Shown: positions 1 through 12,465, numbered from the stretch's first letter. The stretch is 64,000 nucleotides of DNA from Bradysia coprophila (GCF_014529535.1 NW_023503302.1:4512314-4576313); one strand, 5' to 3'. Notes: generated by a model from the letters alone, not told the origin. Program-made: numbers and translations.

Positions 1-344
1 GCATCACCACTGAATTGACAGGTGTCAAATTTGACCGCTTTAGTGATAAGAGCTACCGCTAAGGATTTTTTGTATTGCATGTGATTTAACTCTTTCATCA
101 ACCTCCGAATATTTTCTATGCTGGAAGCAGTGCCATGGACTATTTAATTGGGCATGCGTAAAAGTGGCGGAAAATATACATACATTATACAGTTGATGTG
201 TAGTCCCGAAATTTTCTTTTTCTCAACTTGATTACTATTAGTCACTGACTATAAGTAAAAGTTCCATTGCGTTTTTTGAGAAAAACGTTGCATGCAACAC
301 GATGTGTATAGTCACATTCTACCTAGGCCCCACGTCATTTAGAA

Positions 345-475
345 AAAACATTGTTGCTAACTTATGCTAAAATGCTTTTTAGCGATTTCGATTCCAGCAC
401 TCGTCTCCGGCTCGAGCTGGAAACCTCCCATTCGCTAAAAAAGCATGTTAGCATGCGTTAGGAAATTAACTATTA
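345..475 (-). repeat. Dispersed fold-back repeat, copy 1
   Basis: The inverted parts TTTTTAGCGA and TTCGCTAAAAA flank CCAGCACTCGTCTCCGGCTC. The reverse complement aligns with 51360-51490 over about 130 bp, including AATGGGAGGTTTCCAGC. Confidence 0.6.
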
Positions 476-1960
476 TCACTCGGTGTCAACGAAAGTTTTA
501 CTTTTCGTCACAGAGTTGAGAATAAAACTATGTTGGTGCCACCGTCTTTGAATGTTTGACTTTGGATAAAGAAAATGTGGAACTGTTAGGTGTTCATGAC
601 TGTAAATCAAACAATCGCATCAAACACGAGAAGTATATGGGCCTATCTTATATGTATGGTATATCATCCTGAGTCTCATCTAAAAAATCTACATAAAAGA
701 AAATTGTGTCTTTACCGACAAGTTTAAGTTAATACAACCCTATGCTACAGAAAGAGCCAACAAGATTAATATCATATGTATATGCATGTGCCTCGCGCAT
801 CGCGCTTCGCTAACTCGAATTCTTTTGTTTTTCTTCTATTACGTCTGACAGGTATGAAAAACGGCACAGAAGATGATGTATGAATGAGGATGAGACGTGG
901 ATAAATTTAAAACTTTATTGTAAAACACTTTAAAATGTGGCATGTGCACGAAATTGTTTATGTAAATAGAAAACATGTGTAGATCGCAGCGCGAGTGAAA
1001 TGCATTCGACATCATAATAGCCGCAAGCCGTGAAGTAATGTTTTTGGTAATATTATTGAAATGTTACCCCTAATAACGGAGTGGTGGATGGCCTAACTGA
1101 TGTTTGCTTAATTATTGTTGAAAGCTTTAAACTGCCCATGGCATAAACATAATACATTCAATTGTATTACACATCACTTGGTAGATGATAATTGTAAGAC
1201 TCAAAGGATTTCAATATAACTGGAGCAGATAGATTCACCGTGTTATTGCTTTTTACTTCACTAACTTTCTCATAGGTTCCCCAAAATGGGAATATTTATT
1301 GTATCTATCTCGTCCCGAATCTTCACATTGACATATTGTGTTACTAATTCTTTGAGAGCTTTTTTCGTGCTTTTCTTATGAATGAAAAACTCGTTGATTG
1401 TTAAATGATGGAACTTTATGCTAGCTGTTGCAGGAGAAAAAAAAGCAAATGATTCGGGAACGGTGGAAGGACAACCTATTCATCTTCTAAGTATAAAACA
1501 CTTTGTTTTAACATTATAGCATTTTCCTGACAATACAAAGGAAATATCCAAAAACCAAAAGCAATGACAATTTCATCCGGAAATTGCGAACAGTATTACA
1601 AATAAATATGCATCTGCAGCGACCTAAACGGCGGCTTGTCCTTCTTCATCAGGCTTTAAGGATACAAATAAATTGCAACTTTTGTTTGTATGAATAGACC
1701 AGCCCAAAAATAGCTGAAGCCGATTCATGCTAAATTTCAGTGGCTTCAACAGTAGGTATAGAAAAATTTGGAAAATGACTAGCTTAGACTACAAAATAAA
1801 CATAGCTAACGCCGACCCGTACGAAACACCTATTCGTTTCAAAAGCTCTTCATTTCTCTTACTTCATTTTCTTCTCTGCTGAAAAACTATTCTTCCTTTT
1901 AAATCACTTACATTATCCACTCTTTGCCTTGTTATCATATACAATTAAATTGCCGGAGGC
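476..1960. other. Non-coding stretch
   Basis: No ORF or family recognised. GACCCGTACGAA at 1814-1825 matches the end of the adjacent TIR element and may be a remnant of another copy. Confidence 0.5.
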
Positions 1961-1966
1961 AATATA

Positions 1967-3006
1967 GACAGCCCCGTACGAAGTCAAATTTCATAAATTC
2001 CTATTTAAACAGCTATATACCGCTATATTTACCTATATTTCACTGTAAATAAACATTTCACAGAGGAATATGCTATTATATAGCTCTATATGCCTGTATA
2101 TAGCTCAATATAGCTGTATATAGGTATATATAGATGTCCATATATGGAATCCCTGAAACCCCTCACACTTAACACATTATTTCCATGTTAACAGAAACTC
2201 TCTAAGCATCATTTTTCCCACTTTATATCGTTTTACTAAAATCCAATATGGCCGCCGGCAGCCATTTTGTTAGGAGACCGGAAATAGTACCGACGCTTTT
2301 TATTCGTTAATACCTTTCAAACAAAAAAAAATTCATGAAATTCGGTCAAAATTTACTCGAGATATTGTCAAAATACACCACGTTCACTGTACTTCCGAGT
2401 AGCCAGATAAGAGCTCACTCCAAGAGACCTAGCTCACGCTCCGGAGAACATAATTTCATTTTTTCCCTGATTGGTACGGTCAATACCTATCTAATAAAGC
2501 TAAAACAGACGAAATATGTTCAAATGTGGCCGACCTACAAGCAAAAACTGCTTGCCGCCCTGTGCCTGTTCCACACCAAGGGGTCTAACTCACGAGTCGG
2601 TCATCCGATTTCCATGAACTTTTGTCGATCGGTATTGTAAATACCTTTTATTTGACGTATCACTTACAAGTTTAACGTTTAAATGTCCGGAGATATCTTC
2701 GAAAAACCGTAAAGCACTTATTGGGCCACAGCTCGGGAGGGGTCGATCCAAAATCACTCATCTTCGAACTTAGCCTGTCTTTTGACATTACCAAACGGGA
2801 AAAAAAAGAATTTTCAAAATCGGATGCGTTTTACTCAAGTTATCGTGCAGACAGACAGACGGACAGACGGACAGACGGACATTTTTTTTTCGCGGATTTG
2901 GCATCTCTAGACAACCACAATAGGTTTCCCCTTACTCAGGGAGTCCAATTCGACGTGTTACAAACGTATGCGTAAACCTATAAGACCCCAGTACTTCGTA
3001 CGGGTC
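1967..3006. mobile_element. TIR element of about 1.04 kb with TA target duplication
   Basis: The left end GACAGCCCCGTACGAAGT and the right end ACTTCGTACGGGTC are inverted, the left having a 3-nt insertion, and both are flanked by TA (1965-1966, 3007-3008). Inside are a TATA/CTATATA-rich stretch (2020-2150) and a CAGA/CGGA microsatellite (2850-2880). No transposase is seen; the two open frames at 2335-2640 and 2721-2975 have no recognisable domain. Superfamily is uncertain; TA suggests Tc1/mariner-like mobilisation. Confidence 0.6.
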
Positions 3007-3428
3007 TAAAAATACAATTTTTATGTTTCACTAAATTTTGTCAACATTGAACTAATAAGGACATGAGTGCGTGCAGAACCTTTAATTTTTTTGCAATGAG
3101 TAAAAAATAATTTTTCGCGAATTTTCCCAACAAAAATCTACATGACATGTGAAACTACCAAACACAAGCACCTGCTGTAATACCAGCTTTTTCTTTTGTT
3201 CGTTCGTATGGAAACTTTGAATTGAAAAATCAGCATGTAGAATTATGCTAGTTTAACACTGCGTACAGCCCATTTAAAACGAACTCTTTTTTACGTATTT
3301 TGCACAATTCAATTCATAATAACGATGTAGCACTTTGCCTACACACGTGAACCACAGCAAGAACATAATTCCATACGCAATGCAAACAAAACCCACCCAC
3401 TATACTGGGAAAATTCAACGAAAATCAC

Positions 3429-3872
3429 TCAATTTGTCTGTCTGACAGGTGCTGGATGGGCTACACATTTATGAATTGCAATTAAAAAAAACTTTTTTTT
3501 TTGCATTCCATTCATTACGAACATTTTATCATTTCCGCTCATCAAACTGCCAGCACTCGTGGCTGTATCCATCAGATTCTTAACAAAAAAAGCTTTTCGA
3601 TTTGCAACAAATCGAAATACTTGCAGTTTCCTATACACCAAATCGAATTCATCATCAATAAATATTGCAACACTTTCTGTATCCATTTGATTCGATTGTA
3701 TAGCTTCAATTATTTTGAAATCATTTTCGCAAAATTCTCTGCGGTTCTTTTGTGCCGTATTACCACTTCTGCTAGCAGTCTCTGCACCCATGGTGAATAG
3801 CGTTATAGATGATGACGGCAATACAAAGAGGTATTGAATTATGAAATTGATATAAATGCTCAATACCAACAT
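3429..3872 (-). CDS. Orphan ORF of 147 codons, hypothetical
   Basis: One open frame with no family I recognise. The first ATG is at 3872, but an internal ATG at codon 28 (ACCATGG context) would give 120 residues starting MGAETASRSGNTAQKNRREF. The middle is acidic (MDTESVAIFIDDEFDLVYRK), with no signal peptide on the shorter form. For DNA about one-third GC, an ORF of this length is unusual but not decisive. It lies between repeats, has no clear splice partners, and could be chance or a decayed gene. Confidence 0.25.
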   Translation of the reverse strand: MLVLSIYINFIIQYLFVLPSSSITLFTMGAETASRSGNTAQKNRREFCENDFKIIEAIQSNQMDTESVAIFIDDEFDLVYRKLQVFRFVANRKAFFVKNLMDTATSAGSLMSGNDKMFVMNGMQKKKFFLIAIHKCVAHPAPVRQTN

Positions 3873-4725
3873 TTGAAATTTATGTTGAAGATTTTTATTT
3901 TGCTCTGATTATAGAAGGAGTTATATTATGTGAAGCACGGAACTTTTCCTTTTTGATTATTTTTCGTTTACAGTTCACCAAATTTTTAATTTATTTATTG
4001 CTGTCGCTGTTATAAGTCGGCACGATTGAATGTTGGATATTGAAATGAGCATTGTGACATTAAATCGTCCTCTTTTATTGGAATTCACGAACAAATATTT
4101 ACTATAAGCGCGCTCGGTATATTTGTTTCGAAACTTCTATTATGTTACTAATTATTTACAATTTAATACCATCAATACAAAATTTTGTGAATATATATCG
4201 CCCAATGACATTATTTTTATGTTTACCCATGTATATGATATGGTTCATATGTATTTGCTTTTTAAAGTGCAACTGAGAGGTGAATTGATATTTCCTACCT
4301 TATTTTGAGTTCACTTTCTAAGCTAAGTGGACACAAAAAAACATGAATTGATCAGTAATTACTCTGGAACTATTTTTGTTTCAGGGAAGAGCCATTATAT
4401 AAAAAAAGCTAAGAAGGAACGATGATCCAACATTCCTCCCTTCCGTTCAAACGTTTTTTTTTATTCAGTTATCCCTTCAAGATGAAATCCTTATTCAACT
4501 TTCATGAACGGCTAGACCTGTCCAACCATAACATATTATGATGACATATTTAATGATGAAAAAATAACTAGGTCCCACCTTTTGGGCGGATCCGATCCCT
4601 TGACTGACACTTTTCTGAATGTATTTTTGATCAATTTCATTGCATCTTCATTTTTTATTGTTAAGCTTCAGAAGCATCTCTGATTCCAATTTATTTTTTC
4701 AGCTGTATTCATAAAAACTTGGGAA

Positions 4726-4960
4726 GAGACTATTGGCACCGGGTGTCATTAGCCACAGTATTATAAAGAGACTATTGGCACCCGGTGCCATTAGCCACAG
4801 TACTATAAAGAGGCTATTTGCACCCGTTGCCATTAGCCACAGTATTATAAAGAGGCTATTAGTATAATAGCATTAGCATTAGTATAATAAAGAGACTATT
4901 GGCACCTGGTGCCATTAGCCACAGTATAATAAGGAGACTATTGGCACCTGGTGTCAATAG
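4726..4960. repeat. 42-bp tandem repeat, about 5.5 units
   Basis: The unit begins GAGACTATTGGCACCCGGTG and ends in CATTAGCCACAGTATTATAAA-like sequence. The fourth unit is rearranged to AGTATAATAGCATTAGCATT. The internal GGCACCCGGTGCC is itself palindromic. A 110-codon frame across it is an artefact of the repeat. Confidence 0.8.
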
Positions 4961-5289
4961 CATATTCGAAAAACTTGTCAAATTTAGTACATATATATTT
5001 ACTATATTAATGAAGTTGTTAGTCAACTATCAAATTGTTGGTCAACTATCAAATTTGATAGTCAACTATCAAGATGTTAGTAGTTCACTAGCAAGAGATG
5101 TTTACATGTTAAAAGCTGGGCATCAAATGATGTTATTCTTCCTACTAGTTTCATGCACATCGAAAACAAACTTATATGATTTACCCACACTACCAAACAA
5201 AATCAAATTTCATCAAAGCAATCTTTTTTAATTGAGGCTATGAACAACAGCGTAAAATCCCGTTTTTCTCTGATAGCTTCCAGATCTTT

Positions 5290-5405
5290 AGTTTTAGTCC
5301 TACATAGCCCATCTTCGAACTTAGCCTCGGGATTTTAATTCCACGTATTTTAAAAAGAGAATCATCCAAATTGGTTGATAATTACTCAAGTTATCGTGCC
5401 TTCAA
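5290..5405. repeat. Partial copy of the 3' part of the 1.97-3.0 kb element
   Basis: CATCTTCGAACTTAGCCT and, about 70 bp on, TACTCAAGTTATCGTGC occur here and at 2757-2850 in the same order and spacing, with drift between them. It lacks the CAGA microsatellite and the TIR. Confidence 0.55.
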
Positions 5406-5559
5406 CGAAAAACTGTTACCCACATTTAACGTTTTTCATAGCATTTCATACATTTTCAATCACAGTGAACCTTTTTGTTACCCACATTTTTCGGTATTTT
5501 CTGGTGTAAGACCCTGACTTTCAGTCAAGGGAATTATTGGAGCCATCAAGTGATAAAGC

Positions 5560-5750
5560 TCTTAGCCGGTGCAATTGTCAAGCGTGTGCTAATAGTCTTA
5601 TTGGACACTATTCACACGCGCGTGCCAATACTCCCTCCTGAATGTTATTGATACACGAGTGCCATAAAGTGTCTCTTGGAAACTATTGTAGCACGCGTGG
5701 TAATAGTCTCTCTTGGACGCTATTGGTACGCGCGTGCCTGTGGCTATTGG
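5560..5750. repeat. Degenerate tandem repeat with ACGCGCGT cores
   Basis: Four imperfect units of roughly 45-50 bp contain TTGGACACTATT followed by ACGCGCGTGCCAATA-like palindromic cores. The ATTGG and CCAATA parts echo the 42-bp repeat nearby, suggesting a common origin. Confidence 0.6.
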
Positions 5751-6561
5751 ACTACGGCGAAATCACATGTAAGGATTGTCCTGATATAAGTGCTTTGTTT
5801 GCCAATAGTCTGTTTTGGGTATTGTTTCTTGAATTTACTATTCATATTTCAACGACACCTGTCATAATATCAAAGAGCCTCAAATAGTCAAATCGGTTGG
5901 TTTGACCGAACGGAAAATTGTGTTCAGAGTCTATTTTCGAGTAATTGATTCATGAAAGTTCCTGAAAATAGGCCCTTGATGTTGGAATCAAAAGAAATCT
6001 GAACTAAGAATCGGAATTGGTCGTCTTATTTCTGGCCTGTAACCATAGAGGTAGACTACCTAGAGGAATTATGACCGAAATTCATTGAAAAATTATATCC
6101 CACACACCACTAACACGAAAACGTCAACTTTGCTTTGCTTTTGACATTATGAGTCCCTTTACTTTTGACATTAAGAGTCCCGTGTACTGTCTGTACACGG
6201 AGCTGTCACACACACATTCAAATATATGATTTTTCATTTTAATTTGTCAGTTTGTTCTATTGAGAGGGCCCTTGCCTGTAACTGATCGAACGGAAAGTGA
6301 TTTTTTCTGATATTATACTTTCTCGATAAGATTTTCAATCGTCGATACGGAAACGGATACATAAATAAAATGAACTAATCAATACAGCCTGAGAAATAGT
6401 AGATTACTGTCCCAGGGAATCAATTTCATCGTCATACGAAATATCAAATTATTTCCCGTGTGAAGTATGCCATTTTATCTGTCTAGAACGATAATCTCGA
6501 GCTTATCCCTCTAGGGAGTTTTTGTTTATCTCGATATATCTGTTCTCGACAGATAAAATAT

Positions 6562-6678
6562 GATATGCACCTATTGCCAGACTGTTATTTTGACGTGTAG
6601 GCATTATGACCCACGCCTTCGGCTAGGGCAATAATGTCCTACACGTCAAAATACCAATCTTGGCAACAGGTGCATAAT
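6562..6678. mobile_element. Fold-back MITE of about 117 bp
   Basis: Arms of about 50 bp: TATGCACCTATTGCCAGACT and TTTTGACGTGTAGG on the left match the reverse complement of CCTACACGTCAAAATACCAA and TTGGCAACAGGTGCATA on the right. The loop contains CGCCTTCGGC. No target duplication is obvious. Confidence 0.65.
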
Positions 6679-6829
6679 ATATATTATATGTCTCTGTGTG
6701 GTAAGACTTACATTATTCAAGGGAAGGGCACATTACCTCCCTAGTAAAGTATTTTTTTTATTACGACCCTTGTAAGTTATGCCTTTTCTCAATCCTAGAA
6801 AATGAAGATACTAACAAAAAAAACTAGTA

Positions 6830-7086
6830 CAGGGAGAGAAGAAGAAAAGAAATCCGACATACTTTCTAATTTGGTAGTTGTTTTTGTTTGTAGTTGATTC
6901 CACAATAATTTCGTTGAACAAATGAAAATCTAGAAATTTATTTTCCGAATTTTGTCGCTCGCAACATGAACAAAATACTAAAATAAAAAATCTAGATTTT
7001 CATTTGTTAAACACGTTTTTTTGTGGAATCATTTGCAAAGCACAACAAATCCCAAAACAGAAAACATGATGTCTTTTCTCTCCCTG
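6830..7086. mobile_element. MITE with TA target duplication (257 bp)
   Basis: Ends CAGGGAGAGAA / TTCTCTCCCTG are flanked by TA on both sides (6828-6829, 7087-7088). The arms extend inward about 110 bp with drift, sharing AACAAATGAAAATCTAGA. Tc1/mariner-like by target site. Confidence 0.7.
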
Positions 7087-7924
7087 TAACAATCTACGAC
7101 CGCTTCCATACAATTGTCAGGATGTACAAGCCTAAATTGTAAACATTATCGTCATGAATCAGGAAGGTGGACATAGACAAACTTTGTTAATTATAGTTTG
7201 TATATTCACCGACACAATTAATTCCATTGGTTCACTTCGTTCACTTATATTCACAAGGATGTCGGTGTAAAAGTTGATAAAAGTGTATGTCATTATGGTA
7301 AATAGTAAACACTTTTCTCTTTACATTAGTTTCACTTTGGAGTGACTTGTAGCCACATTTTTATTTTAAAACAATTTTCTTAAACAGCTCCAAGAAAATG
7401 TAATCTTATTTGAATAGTGTGCTCAGTTCAAGCACTTGGAATATATTTAATATTTTATGAAGTGTGCATTGCTTTATGTACCATATAAAGGTTATATATG
7501 GTTTTTCTGTTTTGTCGGATGGAAAACGATTAAAATTTTTTTTTTCCTTTTTTTTGCTCTGTTGATGTGTGTTAACTTAATGCTGGGAAAATAAATTGCA
7601 TTTTGATGGTAAATATTTTTATAAAGCCACTACATCAACATAAATAAAACTCTGCAAAATAAATCTTCCGTTTCCACCACAATTTATTTTTACTCACATG
7701 TTTTTTGCGTTGTCCTGTCGAGTGTTGTGTACTAAACTGTTAATTTTTGAGTCGATTCAATAATTTACAATAAAAATGCAGCCATTTCGGTACGATTCAC
7801 CACAATTATTGCGATTTACATAAAGTTAAGTCATACATCGAGGCGCACAGAGTTCCGTGATAGAGCTTAGCTAGCACGAAGTCACACGAGAAATCCTTTT
7901 AGTAGGACTCACTAGTTGAACAAA

Positions 7925-8680
7925 GTACAATTTTTAGTGCATTTTGGTATAAAAGCTTGAATTTTTTACCATTGATAAATATGCATTTGGGGATTCCAAA
8001 ACGATTGTGAGACATTGAAAAAGTGACCCTTAACGCCATCTACAGACGGTTGAAGTTTTAGATGCAGAGGTAACTTCGATGAATTTCTGTGTAGCGGCAA
8101 TCGAAGCTACACAGGTGATATTGGGCTCAAACGAAAGCTAAAGACTCAAAGTTTTTCAACTTATTATGTTTTTAGATGATGTCTAGCATTTCCAGAACTA
8201 GTCTCATTAAATTTACGGAAAAAAAATCATAAAATAATTCGTAATGCAAAAGGGTCCAAATCTTCGATGAAAATTGAAACTACTTGCATCTGTTGCGGAA
8301 CATCCAAAAACTTTTACATCGTTAAAACATTGGAAACTGAACGTGCAACGATAATAGCGAAGAAAAAAACTTTTTGGAACCAATATTAGAAATTACTTAA
8401 CTTTCACCTCAGTTTAAAAATATTATTTTTAAGAAAATTCGGAAAATTCGGGAATTTTTTTTGGTAAAATAAACTTTGAACCTTTAGCTTTCGTTTGAGC
8501 CCATTATCACCTTAGCTTCGATTGCCGCTACACCGAAGTTCATCGAAGTTACCTCTACATCTAAAACTTCAACCGGATGTAGATGGCGCTAGATGTCACT
8601 TTTTCAAAGTCTGCTGATCGTTTTGGTAAAAAATTCACAGACTTCCAAAAACGTTTTTTGTACTTTTGAGATTTCTTTAG
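7925..8680. mobile_element. Large fold-back element, arms of about 190 bp
   Basis: The left arm (7925-8150) and right arm (8480-8680) are inverted: AACGCCATCTAC pairs with GTAGATGGCGC, ATGCAGAGGTAACTTCGATG with CATCGAAGTTACCTCTACAT, and GGGCTCAAACGAAAGCTAAA with TTTAGCTTTCGTTTGAGCCC. The loop has no coding frame. Confidence 0.75.
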
Positions 8681-9436
8681 CAAGAAATAAGCGACCCAGC
8701 AACAACTAACCATATTTCAAATTGACTCGAATTACAATTAGTTTCCCTTTTTTTATAAAATATCTGATGCGATAAATTTTGTTTCTGAGACAAAGTGGAT
8801 GAAATCGCATCAATTTATTCATTGGAATTTTAATAAGAATTTAAAATATGCAAAAATTTCGAAGATTTTTCTTTGTGCGTGACTCGACTGAAGTGAGAAA
8901 ATAAACGGTATACCTAAAAGTGTATCATCCATGCCAATATAGCGTCGAATATTATGTTCAACAGCCCAAAGCTTGAGTAGAATTCGAAATGTTTTGACGA
9001 AAAATGCGACCTAACCAATTAATTTCTGCAAACTCTGTTGCACAATTTGACCTTTTCCCTTGGTAGGTTTTAGTAACAGTAACGAAAGAATCATTGTCCA
9101 ATAGTGAGGTAATGGTTATTTATGCGACTCAGCATCATTTGCAAACTTTGGATGCATCTGTTGCATAAGTCGTTGTTTGAATTTCAGTGCAACGTACTTC
9201 ATTAGGCTGTAGATGTGTAATTATGACAAGAGGCGCAGGCACTGAGATTCACACAATGATTTATGCAGTTCGCAGTTCTTGAACATTATGATGCTGAGTT
9301 GCATAATGAATTTTTTAATTGTTAAGTGTGGTAATGTATAGTTAACACACTCTGCAACATTTATTGTTGTGTCTTTTTACAAAACAATTGATTTTTCGTA
9401 AGACCTGAGAATTGACCTGACCAGAGCCTTATATAC

Positions 9437-9920
9437 GATCGCCCAAAACCACTTACATTGGAGGTTTGACGCAAGTCCTGTTATACACTTACAAAGGAAC
9501 TGATATCGGTGTAGGTGACGCTTACAGATTCGACACGCAAAAAGGTATGCGTCACAAATGGCAGCTGATGAGGAAAGTACGCGAAAGTTTTATCAACAAA
9601 AATCTTACCAGAAAAATTTTAGGAAGAAAATTATAATAAAAAAGTTTGCGTCAAAAAGTGGCAGATGATTTGGCTTTCTTCCGTTTGAATTCCATTCTTT
9701 AAAGGAATATATTTCATAATTTTAAAAATTTTATTTCCTCAACATCTGCCACTTGTGACGCAAACTTCTTTATTATAATTTTCTTCCTAAAATTTTTCTG
9801 GTAAGATTTTTGTTGATAAAACTTTCGCATACTTTCCTCATCAGCTGCCATTTGTGACGCATACCTTTTTGCGTGTCGAATCTGTAAACGTCACCTACAC
9901 CGATATCAGTTCGTAAGTGG
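9437..9920. mobile_element. Inverted-duplication element carrying the same short ORF in both arms
   Basis: Left arm 9487-9668 and right arm 9743-9919 are near-identical inverted copies. Each encodes the same peptide in open frame, with GTDIGVGDAYRFDTQKGMRH in the left arm, KWQLMRK, then FINKNLTRKILGRKL and a stop. The left frame is open from about 9421, reading SPKTTYIGGLTQVLL upstream. I do not recognise the family. A deleted third copy is at 63838-63957. Confidence 0.7.
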
Positions 9921-9989
9921 ATTTGATTACGAATAAAATAAGTTGGGTGTAGTAGGAGCGGAGGGGGAAAGGTCAAAAAAGTTGTGTAT

Positions 9990-12330
9990 ATATGTTCCTT
10001 AGTCCTGCGGAAAAATTTTTTGTCAAATTTTTCAGTGTGAACGGACTTGCGTCACGGCCCTTCACTAACGTGGGGCCATGATAGGTTGATTCAGTCATTC
10101 ATACATCAGCAAATCTTCTAAGAAATCACGATCGACTGCTGATAAGACTGAAATATTCTGCCCTTTATGTGCTTCTAAAAGAAAATTCGCTTCCATTCCT
10201 TTCGAAACTTTGAGTCCCAAAAAATTCATAGAAAAATTCTTCTCATTTTAGAAAAATATGCGCTAAAATCCTGTTACTATTTAAAGAAGCAGATCAGAAA
10301 TCTGAAAATATTAGATGGAAAAAATTCAATTCCTTTCAATAAGCAGTTTTTCGGCCTTATTGACTCGAATTTTCACCAATTTTCTTTTCACACACCCCTT
10401 TCTATTTCGTGAGTTTTCATTTTCTCTTTCTTTTGCATTTTTTGGCTCTTCAGCGGCCGGTTAACATTATTTTTACCTCAAACTCTGCTTCGTATATTTT
10501 CATGTTCATTTTAAATTGTCTCGGTTTCCATCGAGGTTTCTATCTTTCTGTTACGAAAGTCGTATACTTTATATTTAGATTGCTGCGTACGTGTTCGGTA
10601 AGTATTATCACCACTTAAATGACTTGAACCGTACCATTATGGAAGGAAACGTACCACGACACTTTTTTTCGTCTCTTGTAAACGCCAAACTAAGCAAACT
10701 TTCCGTTGTTGTTAATTTGCTGGTTTAAAGAATCTCGCAAAAATAAAATGAAATTCCTTTTCCACATTCGTAATGTAGTGTGTAGTACACACACCTCGGA
10801 TTACGTTATATTTTATTGAAACGTGTTTGTTGAATTTAAAATGAAAGTCGGGAATTCGTTCATTTACTACACAAGGCGATTCAGATGGCAAAAAATTAAA
10901 TTACCCCCGTGTATATATAAGTGGTGTGTAAATGGATTATCGTTTATATATTTTTGCACTAGTGCGTAAAAGTGACGTTTGTTAAAGTGATGATCTGACT
11001 TTTGTACATAAAATCTCATTCCTATTGTTCCTAACTTAACTTGTGCCTAAACTGGAATTGAGAGCAAAAGATGCGTTCTCAACCTCGACTTCTCCTCGGA
11101 TTGTTAATTTTCACATCTATAGCTATATTTATAGCTTGAGTCTCTTCAGTACCTTTAAAACTTTGTCTACTTCTTTCGAAAGAATTTGTTTTCTTCATTT
11201 TTATTATTTACTGGCTATAACAGTCATTTAGGCTGCTAAATATGTAATTTTCCGTGTTGTATGCTAGGAGAGGTCTGTCGTGATCCTGTTAAACATATGA
11301 TAGAAATCAAGCATTGTAGTTAAAAATTTGTGCCACATCGGTGGGTCATCACGGACATATGTTATATCAATATAGCCACTCATACAGTCTTAGGAACACG
11401 TTTAAGAATTTCGGTCGTGTTGGGTGGGAGGGGTGAAACTATAAAGAGACATGTGTAACTTCTGTTGAACAGTCTCCAACATGTGCAAAAAGCAGAAAAG
11501 CGTGAATATTATTACACAACAAATAAAGTTTAAGTTCAGCATTATTATTATTTACGTATTAAGAGTATTAGAGCAAAGGCTTTAAATTTAATGTTCATCT
11601 GTGTCGATATCGCTGAAATGGTTCGAATTGAAATCATATTCAGCAGTGCAGAGAAGCCATCATTGTACGATACAAAACTGTAGATAAGCACAACCGGCAC
11701 CAGCTGGCTAAAATTAGGTATTTTTACAGTAATTGGCTTTGATTCCCACAAAGTTCAGAGTCAACGTTATGACGATTTTTGAAAATTGCATGTCAATATA
11801 CTTAAATACCATCAGGCACACGTGTGTCTTCAGCAATTTCATCGAACGAAATATGTTTTTGTCAGTTTAATTGTATAAGCTCATGTATCGTCAGCGTTAA
11901 TCGCTTGATAAGTCAAGAATGGGCTACCTAAATTCTCTTAATGGAAAGCTTCGAAAAGCCGCAATTAATTGGAGAATAAGAGATGTTGGCACCACGAATT
12001 ATTTAGACCTACAACCCGATGCTAAAACTTGAATTTATCTACATCGCTACTTAATTATCCGTCAACAACAAGAACATCTTTTGTATATAGTGCAAGTGAA
12101 GTTGTGGCTGTAATATTGTATAACATATAGAAATATATACGAACGTTATCCATTGGGGAAATTATTCGTATCGTAAACCATCCGATGTTGTTTTTCTGTT
12201 CAGTTGGTTCGTTCGATTGATTTAGAATTGTTTTTAGCATTCGATAAAAATTGGATAACAGCAGATGTACTAAATCACATGTAGTATACTTACTAATTGC
12301 AACCTGTTTTCTTTGTCGAGTAATTACTTT
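9990..12330. other. Non-coding AT-rich stretch
   Basis: Only short open frames with low-complexity composition (10409-10618, 11043-11231, 11548-11751). No splice-consistent gene, RNA gene or clear repeat was recognised. Confidence 0.5.
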
Positions 12331-12332
12331 TA

Positions 12333-12465
12333 TTGCCTGCCCCATGCGAAAGTTGACCATTAAATAGCAGTTTGCGAAAATGCACCATTACATATAGAAT
12401 ATTTTTGGTTCATTTTACGTAAATCCCTTTGTGGTGATATTCAACTTTCACATGGAATAAGTAAT
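12333..12465. repeat. Dispersed TIR repeat family M3, copy 1
   Basis: TGCCTGCCCCATGCGAAAGT at the left and an inverted, decayed CAACTTTCACATGG at the right; internal TTGACCATTA also occurs in the family. Related copies are at 17664-17885 and 53312-53535. Confidence 0.55.

Noticed and set aside
4899-5231. 110-codon frame on the plus strand
   Set aside because: Starts inside the 42-bp tandem repeat and runs through AT-rich DNA; no domain.
9773-9976. 67-codon minus-strand ORF as a standalone gene
   Set aside because: It is one arm of the inverted-duplication element; reported as part of that repeat instead.
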